64,000 nucleotides of DNA, taken from the NCBI RefSeq assembly GCF_020102855.1, contig NZ_JADHZD010000006.1:124001-188000 (forward strand), in the 5' to 3' direction. The DNA is from Nocardioides lacusdianchii. Lineage in GTDB: Bacteria > Actinomycetota > Actinomycetes > Propionibacteriales > Nocardioidaceae. The position numbers and the translations under genes are program-made. Within the stretch, counting starts at the first letter, position 1; every line of letters starts with the position of its first letter. Below, piece after piece: positions 7,873 through 16,301 of the stretch. The notes under the pieces are model-generated. The model saw only the letters and a list, made by a program, of their open reading frames with translations, ran no database searches and was not told the origin of the DNA.

Positions 7873-8973
7873 ATGATCCGCGAGCGCCACCTCTTCGGTC
7901 CCGGTCCGTCCAACCCCTACCCCGAGGCCACCCGCGCCCTGGCCGACCCGCTGCTCGGCCACCTCGACCCCGAGTTCCTGCGGATCATGGACGAGACCTG
8001 CGAGATGCTGCGCGAGGCGTGGGGCACCTCCAACGCGCGCACCCTCCCGCTCAGCGCGACCGGGTCGGCCGGCATGGAGGCGGCGTTCGTCAACACCGTC
8101 CACCCGGGCGACGTGGTGGTGGTGGCGGTCAACGGTCTCTTCGGGCAGCGGATGACCGACGTCGCGGCGCGCTGCGGCGCCGAGGTGGTGGCGGTCGAGC
8201 ACGAGTGGGGCCAGCCGGTCGACGTCGACCGGGTGCTGGCCGCCCACCCGTCGCCGGCGATCATCGCCGCTGTGCACGCCGAGACGTCGACGGGTGTCCG
8301 GTCCGACATCGCCGCGCTCGGTGCCGGCAAGGGCGACGCGCTGCTGCTCACCGACGCGGTGACCTCCATCGGCGGTATCGAGCTGCGCGCCGACGACTGG
8401 GGCGTCGACATCGGCTACGCCGGCACCCAGAAGTGTCTCGGCGTGGCGCCGGGCCTGGCGCCCTTCACGATCAACGACCGCGCCTTCGAGCGTCGGGTCG
8501 AGACGCCGCGGTCGTGGTACCTCGACCTCGGCATGCTCGGCGGCTACGTCGGCGAGGCCGGGCTGAAGGAGGGCGGAAAGGCCCAGCGGACCTACCACCA
8601 CACCGCACCCACGGCGATGGTTGCCAGCCTGCATGCCGGGCTCACCCGCATCCTCGGCGAGGGGCTGGAGGCCGTGTGGGCGCGGCACCAGGCCGCGGGC
8701 GACGCACTCCAGTCGGGCCTGGAGGAGATGGGGCTCGAGCTCTTCGCCGCCGAGGGCCACCGGCTGCCCGACCTGACGACCGTCCGGGTCCCCGAGGGCG
8801 TCGACTCCGCCGCGGTGCGCCGCGAGCTGCTCGATCGCCACGGCATCGAGATCGGTGCCGGCGCCGGGGCGTACGCCACCAGCGTGTGGCGCATCGGGCT
8901 GATGGGCCACAACGCCCGACCCGACGCAGTGCTCCTCGTGCTCGCCGCTCTCGAGGACGCCCTCGGTCGCTGA
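7873..8973 (+). CDS. Class V aminotransferase, alanine-glyoxylate aminotransferase type
   Basis: A 366-residue PLP enzyme of the alanine/serine-glyoxylate aminotransferase group. It starts with the family FGPGPSNPYPEATRAL, and the PLP lysine lies in GYAGTQKCLGVAPG. It would transfer an amino group to or from glyoxylate. A second member (18601-19821) sits inside the purine operon, so the two may divide alanine-glyoxylate and ureidoglycine-glyoxylate work; which does which cannot be decided from sequence alone. It lies 28 bp after the FAD oxidase gene. ATG 7873 is preferred over TTG 7855. Confidence 0.85.
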   Translation: MIRERHLFGPGPSNPYPEATRALADPLLGHLDPEFLRIMDETCEMLREAWGTSNARTLPLSATGSAGMEAAFVNTVHPGDVVVVAVNGLFGQRMTDVAARCGAEVVAVEHEWGQPVDVDRVLAAHPSPAIIAAVHAETSTGVRSDIAALGAGKGDALLLTDAVTSIGGIELRADDWGVDIGYAGTQKCLGVAPGLAPFTINDRAFERRVETPRSWYLDLGMLGGYVGEAGLKEGGKAQRTYHHTAPTAMVASLHAGLTRILGEGLEAVWARHQAAGDALQSGLEEMGLELFAAEGHRLPDLTTVRVPEGVDSAAVRRELLDRHGIEIGAGAGAYATSVWRIGLMGHNARPDAVLLVLAALEDALGR

Positions 8974-9045
8974 GGGGTTCGGGCAGTCCTCGTCGGTCGT
9001 GCCACCGAGTCGGCGAAGTCGCCACGCGGGGGTCGGGCGCGGGAC

Positions 9046-9051
9046 TAGCCT
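9046..9051 (+). promoter_or_regulatory. -10 element of a leaderless promoter (DUF1707 gene)
   Basis: TAGCCT followed by exactly six bases and ATG 9058. Confidence 0.55.
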
Positions 9052-9057
9052 TGGGCC

Positions 9058-9543
9058 ATGACCATGCCGTACGGCGCGCCCGGGGCGGGCGACGAGGCCT
9101 ACCGCCACTGGCTGCGCTCGCAGGGCGAGGCCGACGCCGCCCGCGACGCGCTCCTCGCCTCGGACACCGAGCGCGACCAGGTCTGTCGGCGGCTGGCCTC
9201 CGCGTTCAGCGAGGGCCGGATCACCTCCGCCGAGCTCGACGAGCGCACCTCGCAGGCACTGGCCGCACGCACCCACGGCGACCTCGACGCGGTGTTGCGA
9301 GGTCTGACCGTCCCCGCGGTGCCCGCTCCACCCGTGCCGCCGGCCCCCCTCGGCTACGTCCCGCCGGCCGCGCCGGCCCCGCGGGGAGTGAACCCGCGGA
9401 TGGTGTTCTGGATCGTGTGCTTCTTCATGGCACCGTCCCTCCTCACCGGGCTCTCCTCACAGGGGCCCACCGGGCTCATCCCGGTCCTGGTCCTCGGGCC
9501 CATCCTCTACCTGGTCTACCGGCGCCTCTACCCGCGCACCTGA
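9058..9543 (+). CDS. DUF1707 (SHOCT-like) domain membrane protein
   Basis: A 161-residue protein. Residues about 35-85 form a DUF1707 domain: LLASDTERDQVCRRLASAFS, then GRITSAELDER and ARTHGDLDAVL, a short helical module common in actinobacterial membrane proteins. A proline- and alanine-rich linker follows, then two C-terminal transmembrane segments (MVFWIVCFFMAPSLLTGL and a second near the end). Function unknown. ATG 9058 lies six bases after TAGCCT. It converges on a secreted-protein gene 31 bp downstream. Confidence 0.8.
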   Translation: MTMPYGAPGAGDEAYRHWLRSQGEADAARDALLASDTERDQVCRRLASAFSEGRITSAELDERTSQALAARTHGDLDAVLRGLTVPAVPAPPVPPAPLGYVPPAAPAPRGVNPRMVFWIVCFFMAPSLLTGLSSQGPTGLIPVLVLGPILYLVYRRLYPRT

Positions 9544-9574
9544 GCCCCCCCGGCACGCCTGTCGGCGCGCTCGC

Positions 9575-10213
9575 TCAGCGCAGCCGGTCGGCGGCCAGCT
9601 CGCCCAGCGTCACGACCCCGGCCTTCGGCGGCCGGTCGTCGGTGAAGTCGACGTCGAGCACCGACACCGTCCGCCCGACGCGCACGGCCAGCACCCGCCG
9701 CCAGTCGACCGAGCCGCCCGAGAACCAGCCGACCAGCATCCCGGCGGACTGGTCGCCGACACGCGGCGGGAACCAGGCCCGGTTCTTGAGCAGGACCCGG
9801 CCGCCCTCCCCGTCGTCGGTGCGTACGTCGCCCACGCACTCCTTGCTGAAGAGGCGGTAGCGGCGGACGAGTGCGCGCGCCTCCCGGCGGGAATCGAAGC
9901 GCACCAGGTTCTGGTCGATCAGCGCGACCGACCGGCGGCGTACGCCCGGCGAGACGCTGCCCTGGATCCGGCTGCTGCCGCGCACCACGACCGCCCGGTC
10001 GTCGCACGCACGCGGCGCGAAGAGCGGCGAGCGGAGGACCGACCGGGAGGGGTCGCGCATGTCGGGGTAGACGCTCACGTAGTCGTCGCTGGTGAGCAGG
10101 TGCGTCCGGGTGAGCGGGTCCTCCGGTGCGGCACCGGCCGCGACGGGAGAGGGGGCGACGAGCGCACCCACGGAGACCACGACAGCGAGCGTGCGGGCGA
10201 GCGTGCGGCGCAT
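9575..10213 (-). CDS. Secreted protein of unknown function
   Basis: A 212-residue protein with a classical signal peptide: MRRTLARTLAVVVSVGALV, with a likely cleavage site after PVAAGA near residue 29. The mature part has two cysteines (in RACDDR and KECVGD), which may form a disulfide. Its length and shape resemble actinobacterial extracellular sensor-type domains, but I do not recognise a family. It is read towards the DUF1707 gene and away from smc. ATG 10213 is chosen because it gives the signal peptide directly. Confidence 0.7.
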   Translation of the reverse strand: MRRTLARTLAVVVSVGALVAPSPVAAGAAPEDPLTRTHLLTSDDYVSVYPDMRDPSRSVLRSPLFAPRACDDRAVVVRGSSRIQGSVSPGVRRRSVALIDQNLVRFDSRREARALVRRYRLFSKECVGDVRTDDGEGGRVLLKNRAWFPPRVGDQSAGMLVGWFSGGSVDWRRVLAVRVGRTVSVLDVDFTDDRPPKAGVVTLGELAADRLR

Positions 10214-10273
10214 CTGCTCAGCATGGGCCGTGGCACGCGTCGCGCGCAACGGTTCCGGCGGCGGCGGGTGTCG

Positions 10274-10279
10274 TAGGGT
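10274..10279 (+). promoter_or_regulatory. Possible -10 element upstream of smc
   Basis: TAGGGT in the 141-bp gap before smc; the transcript would carry a leader of about 70 bases. The -35 region is poor. Confidence 0.35.
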
Positions 10280-10354
10280 GAGCCGCGCTGAGCTTCCCCA
10301 GTTTTCAGTGGCCCGTCGCGAGGGCCTGGCCATGACCCGGTGAGGAGCACGCGT

Positions 10355-13300
10355 TTGTACCTGAAGAGCCTGACCCTCAAGGGGTTCAAGTCCTTCGCCT
10401 CCTCGACGACCATGCAGCTCGAACCGGGCATCACGTGCATCGTCGGGCCCAACGGCTCGGGCAAGTCCAACGTCGTCGACGCCCTCGCCTGGGTGATGGG
10501 CGAGCAGGGCGCCAAGAGCCTGCGCGGCGGCAAGATGGAGGACGTCATCTTCGCCGGCACGTCCGGCCGTCCGCCGCTCGGCCGCGCCGAGGTGCAGCTG
10601 ACCATCGACAACTCCGACGGCGCGCTGCCGATCGACTACGCCGAGGTCACGATCAGTCGCACGATGTTCCGCAACGGCGGCTCTGAGTACGCCATCAACG
10701 GCAGCGGGTGCCGGCTGCTCGACGTCCAGGAGCTGCTCAGCGACTCCGGCATCGGCCGGGAGATGCACGTGATCGTCGGACAGGGCCAGCTCGACTCGAT
10801 CCTGCACGCCACCCCCGAGGACCGCCGCGGCTTCATCGAGGAGGCCGCCGGCGTCCTCAAGCACCGCAAGCGCAAGGAGAAGGCGCTCCGCAAGCTCGAC
10901 GCCACCGACGGCAACCTGACCCGCCTGGCCGACCTGCTGTCGGAGATCCGCCGCCAGCTCAAGCCGCTCGGGCGCCAGGCCGAGGTCGCGCGCCAGGCGC
11001 AGACCGTGCAGGCCGACGTCCGCGACGCCCGCGCCCGCCTGCTCGCCGACGACCTCGTCACTGCGCGCACCGCGCTGGAGTCCGAGCTGGCCGACGAGTC
11101 GGTGCTGCTGGAGCGGCGCGAGGAGGTCGAGGCCGCGATCGCCCAGGGCCGCGAGCGCGAGGCGGCCCTCGAGGCGACGCTGCGAGACGACCTGCCGCGG
11201 CTGGCCGCGGCGCAGGAGACCTGGTTCGCCCTCTCGGGGCTCAAGGAGCGCCTGCGCGGCACCGCCTCGCTGGCCGACGAGCGGATCCGCAACGCCGCCG
11301 GTGCCGCGGAGGGCGACACCGTCGACTCCGGTCGCGACCCCGACGACCTCGAGGCGCAGGCCGAGCGCGTGCGACGCCAGGAGGCCGAGATCGCCGAGCA
11401 GGTCGCGCAGCACCGCACCGCCCTCGAGGCCGCGGTCGTGGCCAAGCGCACCGCCGAGGAGGCGGCCGCCGAGGAGGACAAGCGCATCTCCGGGCTGCTG
11501 CGTGCCGCCGCCGACCGCCGCGAGGGCCTGGCCCGGCTCGCCGGCCAGGTCAACGCCCTCACCTCGCGCGCCGAGGCGGCCGACGCGGAGATCCAGCGCC
11601 TGACCGAGGCCCGCGAGGAGGCCGCGGCCCGGGCCGAGCGCGCCCAGCGCGACTTCACCGCCCTCGAGACCCGCGTCGCCGGCCTCGACGCCGGCGAGGA
11701 GGGCCTCGACTCCGAGCACGAGGACGCCGTCGCCGTGCTCGACGAGGTCGACGAGCAGCTGGCCCGCGCCCGCGAGGACGCCCAGCAGGCCGACCGTGAG
11801 CGGGCCGGCCTCACCGCCCGTCGCGATGCCCTCGAGATCGGCCTCAACCGCAAGGACGGCGCCGGGGCGCTGCTCGCGGCCACCGACTCCGTCGACGGGC
11901 TGCTCGGCTCCGTCGCAGCGCTGCTCGACGTCGAGCACGGCTACGAGACGGCCGTCGCTGCCGCGCTCGGCAGTGCCGCGGACGCCGTGGTGGTCACAGG
12001 CTCGCAGGCCGCGGTCGACGCGATCACCCACCTCAAGCACGACGACCTCGGACGCGCCGGGCTCCTGCTCGGCGGTGCACCTGCTGCGGACCGCGACTGG
12101 CCCGCGTTGCCGGACGGGGCGGCGTACGCCGTCGACGTGGTGTCCGCGCCCGCCGACGTACGCCCTGCGCTCGCGCGCCTGCTGGAGCGGGTCGCCGTCG
12201 TCGACGACCTCGCGGCCGCACGCCGCCTGGTCGCCGACCTGCCCGACGTCGTCGCGGTGACCCGCGACGGCGACATGCTCGGCACCCACTTCGCCGCCGG
12301 GGGCTCCTCCAGCCAGCCCAGTCTCATCGAGGTCCAGGCCGCCGTCGACGAGGCCACCGAGCGCCTGGCCGCCGCGACCGCGACCACCGAGCGGCTCGGC
12401 TTCGAGATCTCCCGGCTCGAGGCCGCGCGCCACGACGCCCTCAAGCGTGTCGACGTCGCGCTGGCTCGCCTCCACGAGTCGGACGCGACGCTGGCCGCAG
12501 TCGCCGAGGAGCTCGGCCAGTACGGCTCGCAGGCGCGCGCGGCCAAGGGGGAGGCCGACCGCCTGGAGCGGGCCATCGTCACCGCCCGCGAGGCCCGCGA
12601 GGCCGACCTCGCCGGGCTCGCGGACCTCCAGGCCCGCCTCGCCGCGGCCGAGGACGTCACCGACGAGGAGCCCGACACCTCCGAGCGCGAGCGCCTCGCC
12701 GAGGCCGCACGCGAGGCCCGCCAGGGCGAGATGGACGCACGGCTCGCCCTGCGCACCGCCGAGGAGCGCGCCCGCGCGCTGCACGGTCGCGCCGACTCGC
12801 TGCTGCGCGCGGCACAGGCCGAGCGCGAGTCCCGGGCGCGCGCCGCCGAGCGCCGCGAACGACTGATCCGTGAGGGCCGGGCCGCGCAGGCGGTGTCGGT
12901 GGCCGTACGCCTCGTGCTGCACGAGCTCGAGCGCTCGGTCATGGAGGCCGCCGACGAGCGCGCCGCCGTCGAGGAGTCCCGGCAGGGCAGCGAGCAGCAG
13001 CTCATGGCCGTCCGCACCCGCCTGCGCGACCTCGGCCGGGAGCACGACGAGCTGGTCAGCTCGGTGCACCGCGACGAGATGGCGCGCACCCAGCAGAAGA
13101 TGCGCATCCAGCAGCTCGAGGAGCGTGCCCTCGAGGAGCTCGGGCTCGATGCCGACGGGCTCGTCGCCGACTACGGCCCGACCACGCTGATCCCCTTCAG
13201 CGGTGAGGTCCCCGAGGGCGAGGAGCCGCCCGAGCCGGCCGCGTTCGTGCGCGAGGAGCAGGTCAAGCGGCTGCGCACCGCCGAACGCGCCCTCTCGATG

Positions 13301-13909
13301 CTGGGCCGGGTCAACCCCCTCGCGCTGGAGGAGTTCTCCGCGATGGAGGAGCGGCACAAGTTCCTCACCGAGCAGCTCGAGGACCTCAAGCGCACCCGCA
13401 AGGACCTGCTCGACATCGTCCGCGAGGTCGACTCCCGCGTGGAGCAGGTCTTCACCGAGGCCTACGCCGACGTGGAGAAGGCCTTCGACTCGACCTTCGC
13501 CCGGCTCTTCCCCGGCGGCGAGGGCCGCCTCGTCCTCACCGACCCCGGCGACATGCTCAACACCGGCATCGAGGTCGAGGCCCGGCCGGCCGGCAAGAAG
13601 GTCAAGCGGCTCTCGCTGCTCTCCGGTGGCGAGCGGTCCCTCGTCGCGGTGGCCTTCCTGGTCGCGCTCTTCAAGGCGCGTCCGTCGCCGTTCTACATCC
13701 TCGACGAGGTCGAGGCGGCGCTCGACGACACCAACCTGGGCCGACTGCTGGAGATCTACGAGGAGCTCCGCGAGAACTCCCAGCTCCTCGTGATCACCCA
13801 CCAGAAGCGCACGATGGAGGTCGGTGACGCGCTCTACGGCGTCACCATGCGCGGTGACGGTGTGTCGGCCGTGATCAGCCAGCGCCTGCGCGACGCGGAG
13901 CCGGCATGA
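10355..13909 (+). CDS. smc: Chromosome segregation protein SMC
   Basis: Core ATPase of the SMC-ScpAB condensin that organises and segregates the chromosome. The 1184-residue product has the full architecture: Walker A GPNGSGKS at 31-38, long coiled coils rich in Arg, Glu and Ala, a hinge around 500-650 (DGLLGSVAALLDVEHG), the second coiled-coil arm, and the C-terminal head with signature LSGGERS at about 1089 and Walker B FYILDEVEAALDD. TTG 10355 gives the family start YLKSLTLKGFKSF and has AGGAG (10342-10346) eight bases upstream; GTG 10340 is an alternative. Its stop overlaps uraD as ATGA. In most actinobacteria ftsY follows; here it lies 18 kb away. Confidence 0.96.
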   Translation: MYLKSLTLKGFKSFASSTTMQLEPGITCIVGPNGSGKSNVVDALAWVMGEQGAKSLRGGKMEDVIFAGTSGRPPLGRAEVQLTIDNSDGALPIDYAEVTISRTMFRNGGSEYAINGSGCRLLDVQELLSDSGIGREMHVIVGQGQLDSILHATPEDRRGFIEEAAGVLKHRKRKEKALRKLDATDGNLTRLADLLSEIRRQLKPLGRQAEVARQAQTVQADVRDARARLLADDLVTARTALESELADESVLLERREEVEAAIAQGREREAALEATLRDDLPRLAAAQETWFALSGLKERLRGTASLADERIRNAAGAAEGDTVDSGRDPDDLEAQAERVRRQEAEIAEQVAQHRTALEAAVVAKRTAEEAAAEEDKRISGLLRAAADRREGLARLAGQVNALTSRAEAADAEIQRLTEAREEAAARAERAQRDFTALETRVAGLDAGEEGLDSEHEDAVAVLDEVDEQLARAREDAQQADRERAGLTARRDALEIGLNRKDGAGALLAATDSVDGLLGSVAALLDVEHGYETAVAAALGSAADAVVVTGSQAAVDAITHLKHDDLGRAGLLLGGAPAADRDWPALPDGAAYAVDVVSAPADVRPALARLLERVAVVDDLAAARRLVADLPDVVAVTRDGDMLGTHFAAGGSSSQPSLIEVQAAVDEATERLAAATATTERLGFEISRLEAARHDALKRVDVALARLHESDATLAAVAEELGQYGSQARAAKGEADRLERAIVTAREAREADLAGLADLQARLAAAEDVTDEEPDTSERERLAEAAREARQGEMDARLALRTAEERARALHGRADSLLRAAQAERESRARAAERRERLIREGRAAQAVSVAVRLVLHELERSVMEAADERAAVEESRQGSEQQLMAVRTRLRDLGREHDELVSSVHRDEMARTQQKMRIQQLEERALEELGLDADGLVADYGPTTLIPFSGEVPEGEEPPEPAAFVREEQVKRLRTAERALSMLGRVNPLALEEFSAMEERHKFLTEQLEDLKRTRKDLLDIVREVDSRVEQVFTEAYADVEKAFDSTFARLFPGGEGRLVLTDPGDMLNTGIEVEARPAGKKVKRLSLLSGGERSLVAVAFLVALFKARPSPFYILDEVEAALDDTNLGRLLEIYEELRENSQLLVITHQKRTMEVGDALYGVTMRGDGVSAVISQRLRDAEPA

Positions 13910-14400
13910 GCGCGTACGCCTTCGACGACCTCGCCGAGCCCGAGGTGCGCGCCGTGCTGGCCGAGTGCCTCGACGTGGAGCGGTTCGTCGAGCAGGTGCT
14001 GGCCGGTCGTCCGTACGGCGACGCCGACCGGGTCCGCGCGGCCGCGTCCGCGGCGGCGTCCTCGCTCGACGACGCCGAGCTCGAGCGGGCGCTGGACCGT
14101 CACCCGCGGATCGGCGAGCGGGCGCAGGCCGCCCGGCACGACGCCGCCCACTCCGCTCGCGAGCAGTCCGGCGTGGACCGCGACGACGCCGACCTGGCCG
14201 CGCGGCTGCTGGCCGGCAACCGGGCCTACGAGGAGCGCTTCGGCCGGGTCTTCCTGATCCGCGCCGCCGGCCGCAGCGGGCCCGAGATCCTCGCCGAGCT
14301 CGAGCGTCGGCTGGGCAACGACGACGTGACCGAGCGCGCCGAGACGCTCGAGCAGCTGCGCCAGATCGCGCTGCTGCGCCTCGAGCCGCACCTCGGCTGA
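13906..14400 (+). CDS. uraD: 2-oxo-4-hydroxy-4-carboxy-5-ureidoimidazoline (OHCU) decarboxylase
   Basis: Converts OHCU to S-allantoin, the third step from urate. The 164-residue product is full length for the stand-alone form. The conserved HPRIGE is at residues 66-71, with the catalytic His first, and downstream are EQSG and YEERFGRVFLIRAAGRS, both family hallmarks. The ATG overlaps the smc stop (ATGA), so it is translationally coupled to smc, an unusual partnership. The enzymes for the steps before it (uricase and HIU hydrolase) are encoded 1.6-3.3 kb downstream. Confidence 0.93.
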   Translation: MSAYAFDDLAEPEVRAVLAECLDVERFVEQVLAGRPYGDADRVRAAASAAASSLDDAELERALDRHPRIGERAQAARHDAAHSAREQSGVDRDDADLAARLLAGNRAYEERFGRVFLIRAAGRSGPEILAELERRLGNDDVTERAETLEQLRQIALLRLEPHLG

Positions 14401-14448
14401 GGCCGGGGCCACTCCGTCGTACGCCACACGCGCGTAACAGGAGCGGTC

Positions 14449-14454
14449 TAGGGT
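14449..14454 (+). promoter_or_regulatory. -10 element of a leaderless promoter (DUF3225-amidase fusion)
   Basis: TAGGGT, then seven bases, then GTG 14462. Confidence 0.5.
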
Positions 14455-14461
14455 CCCGTCC

Positions 14462-15970
14462 GTGACCACCGCCCTGATGGAGGCCTTCTGGGCCTACGAG
14501 CGCGCGTTGATGACCGACGACGTCGCCGAGCTCGACCGCCTCTTCGCGCCCGGGCCGGCCACGCTGCGCGGCGACGCCGAGGGCCTGCTGGTGGGCCACG
14601 ACGCCATCGCCGCGTTCCGTGCGGTGCGAGGCGGCGCTCCGGCGCGGCGCATCGTCGCCACCCACGTGCGCACGATCGACGACGACCACGCCCTGGTCGT
14701 CGCGGTGACCGAGCCCGAGCGGGGCGGCCGCGGGCAGCAGACCCAGCTGTGGGTGCGGGGCGCGGCCGGCTGGCAGGTGGTCGCCGCACACGTCTCGGGT
14801 CCCACGCCGGCCCTGGACCGGCGCGTGTGGCGCGTGGTCGGCGACCCGCTGGTGCCGGCGACGGCCTCCGGTCCGCTCGACGGGCTCCGGGTCGCGGTCA
14901 AGGACCTCGTGGCCGTCGCCGGCCACCGCATCGGTGCCGGCAACCCCGCCTGGCTCGCGGGTGCCGGACCCGAGGCCGCCCACGCGCCCGTCGTCGCCGC
15001 GCTCCTGGCCGCGGGCGCCGACGTGGCCGGCATCGCCCGCACCGACGAGCTCGCCTGGAGCCTGGCGGGCACCAACGTCCACACCGGCACCCCGCCCAAC
15101 CCGCGGGCGCCGCACCGGATCAGCGGCGGCTCCAGCTCGGGGCCGGCCAGCGCCGTCTCGCTCGGGCACGCCGACATCGGCCTCGCCACCGACACCGGGG
15201 GATCCATCCGCGTCCCGGCGGCCTACCAGGGCCTGGCCGGGCACCGGCCCACCCACGGCGCGGTGTCGGCCCAGGGCGTCCTCCCTCTCGCCCCGAGCTT
15301 CGACACCGTGGGGTGGCTCACGCGGGACCCGGGGCTGCTCGCCGCGGTCGGCGACGTGCTGCTGCCCGCCGACACCGCGGACCTGGCCCCTGAGCCGGAC
15401 CTGGTGCACGACGCGGGCCTCACCGCGCTCGCTGCGCCCGAGGTGGCGCAGGCGGTCGGCTCCTGGGCGGCCGCCCGGGGCGTCCGGCGGCTCGACGGCC
15501 CGCTCGGTCCGGTCGAGGAGTGGCGCGCGGCCTTCAGCACCCTCCAGGGATGGGAGGCGGTCCGCGAGCACGGCGAGTGGGCAGCCGCGCACGCAGCCGA
15601 CCTCGGCCCGGACGTCCGCGCGCGCTTCGAGCGCGCCGCCCGCACCACCTCGGCTGAGGCGGACCGTGCCCGCGCCGTCGTGGCCTCCGCGCGTGCGCTG
15701 CTGCGGGAGGTCCTCGGTGACCGGGTGCTGGTGCTGCCGGCGGCGCCCACCACCGCGCCCCGCCTGGGCGCCGACCTCGCCCCGGTGCGCGAGGCGACCC
15801 TCGCCCTCACCTGCGTCGCGGGCGTCGCCGGGCTGCCTGCGGTGACCCTGCCGCTGACGGCGGCCGACGGCCTTCCGTGCGGGGTCAGCCTCGTCGGACC
15901 CGCCGGGAGCGACCGCGCCCTGCTGGCCCTCGCGACGCGGCTCGCCGCGACGGCCCGGACCGGGACGTAG
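14462..15970 (+). CDS. HpxZ-like DUF3225 domain fused to an AtzE/HpxY-type amidase
   Basis: A 502-residue two-domain protein. Residues 1 to about 113 form a NTF2/SnoaL-like DUF3225 domain, as in AtzH and the oxalurate-catabolism protein HpxZ. From about 125 on it is an amidase-signature enzyme: catalytic Lys147 in VAVKDL, the cis-Ser loop SGGSSSG at 221-227, and the nucleophile Ser248 in DTGGSIRVPA. The amidase part is short for the family. In Klebsiella the hpxXY and hpxZ genes are separate and associated with purine and oxalurate breakdown; here the two halves are one chain between uraD and uraH. A role on oxalurate or another ureido acid is inferred. GTG start with TAGGGT seven bases upstream. 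Confidence 0.82.
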   Translation: MTTALMEAFWAYERALMTDDVAELDRLFAPGPATLRGDAEGLLVGHDAIAAFRAVRGGAPARRIVATHVRTIDDDHALVVAVTEPERGGRGQQTQLWVRGAAGWQVVAAHVSGPTPALDRRVWRVVGDPLVPATASGPLDGLRVAVKDLVAVAGHRIGAGNPAWLAGAGPEAAHAPVVAALLAAGADVAGIARTDELAWSLAGTNVHTGTPPNPRAPHRISGGSSSGPASAVSLGHADIGLATDTGGSIRVPAAYQGLAGHRPTHGAVSAQGVLPLAPSFDTVGWLTRDPGLLAAVGDVLLPADTADLAPEPDLVHDAGLTALAAPEVAQAVGSWAAARGVRRLDGPLGPVEEWRAAFSTLQGWEAVREHGEWAAAHAADLGPDVRARFERAARTTSAEADRARAVVASARALLREVLGDRVLVLPAAPTTAPRLGADLAPVREATLALTCVAGVAGLPAVTLPLTAADGLPCGVSLVGPAGSDRALLALATRLAATARTGT

Positions 15971-15973
15971 CAT
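15968..15973 (+). promoter_or_regulatory. -10 element of a leaderless promoter (uraH)
   Basis: TAGCAT, then six bases, then ATG 15980. Its first three bases are also the stop codon of the fusion amidase gene. Confidence 0.5.
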
Positions 15974-15979
15974 CCGCCC

Positions 15980-16300
15980 ATGACCAGCACCTGCTCGACC
16001 CACGTGCTCGACTCCGCGCGCGGCAGGCCCGCCGCCGGCATCGGCCTGCGGCTGCTCGACGCCGACGGCGCGACCGTCGCCGACACCCGGGCCGACGACG
16101 ACGGCCGGGTGCGGTTCGAGGGCCAGGTCGCGCCGGGCCGGCACACGCTGGTCGTGGACTCCGGCGCCTACTTCGCCGCGCAGGACCTCGACACCTTCTA
16201 CCCCGAGGTCGTCGTCGCCTTCGACGTGTCACCGGGGGAGCACCACCACGTGGCGGTGCTGTTGGCGCCGTTCGCCTACACGACCTACCGAGGGAGCTGA
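15980..16300 (+). CDS. uraH: 5-hydroxyisourate hydrolase (transthyretin-like)
   Basis: Opens 5-hydroxyisourate, the product of uricase, to OHCU. The 106-residue product starts TSTCSTHVLDSARGRPAAG, with the family catalytic His in THVLD, and ends with the diagnostic YRGS tetrapeptide. It is cytoplasmic, with no signal peptide. Uricase starts two bases after its stop, so the pair is co-translated; the OHCU decarboxylase acting on its product is encoded upstream at 13906. Confidence 0.96.
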   Translation: MTSTCSTHVLDSARGRPAAGIGLRLLDADGATVADTRADDDGRVRFEGQVAPGRHTLVVDSGAYFAAQDLDTFYPEVVVAFDVSPGEHHHVAVLLAPFAYTTYRGS

Positions 16301-16301
16301 G

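Noticed and set aside
5340..7913. An 857-codon minus-strand frame over the FAD oxidase gene
   Set aside because: Only the part from 6422 down is a methyltransferase; the rest mirrors the oxidase gene and has no domain.
9575..16144. A 2189-codon open frame on the minus strand across smc and the purine genes
   Set aside because: It is a codon-bias shadow. Only its last 212 codons (secreted protein) are real; smc, uraD and the amidase lie on the other strand with strong family matches.
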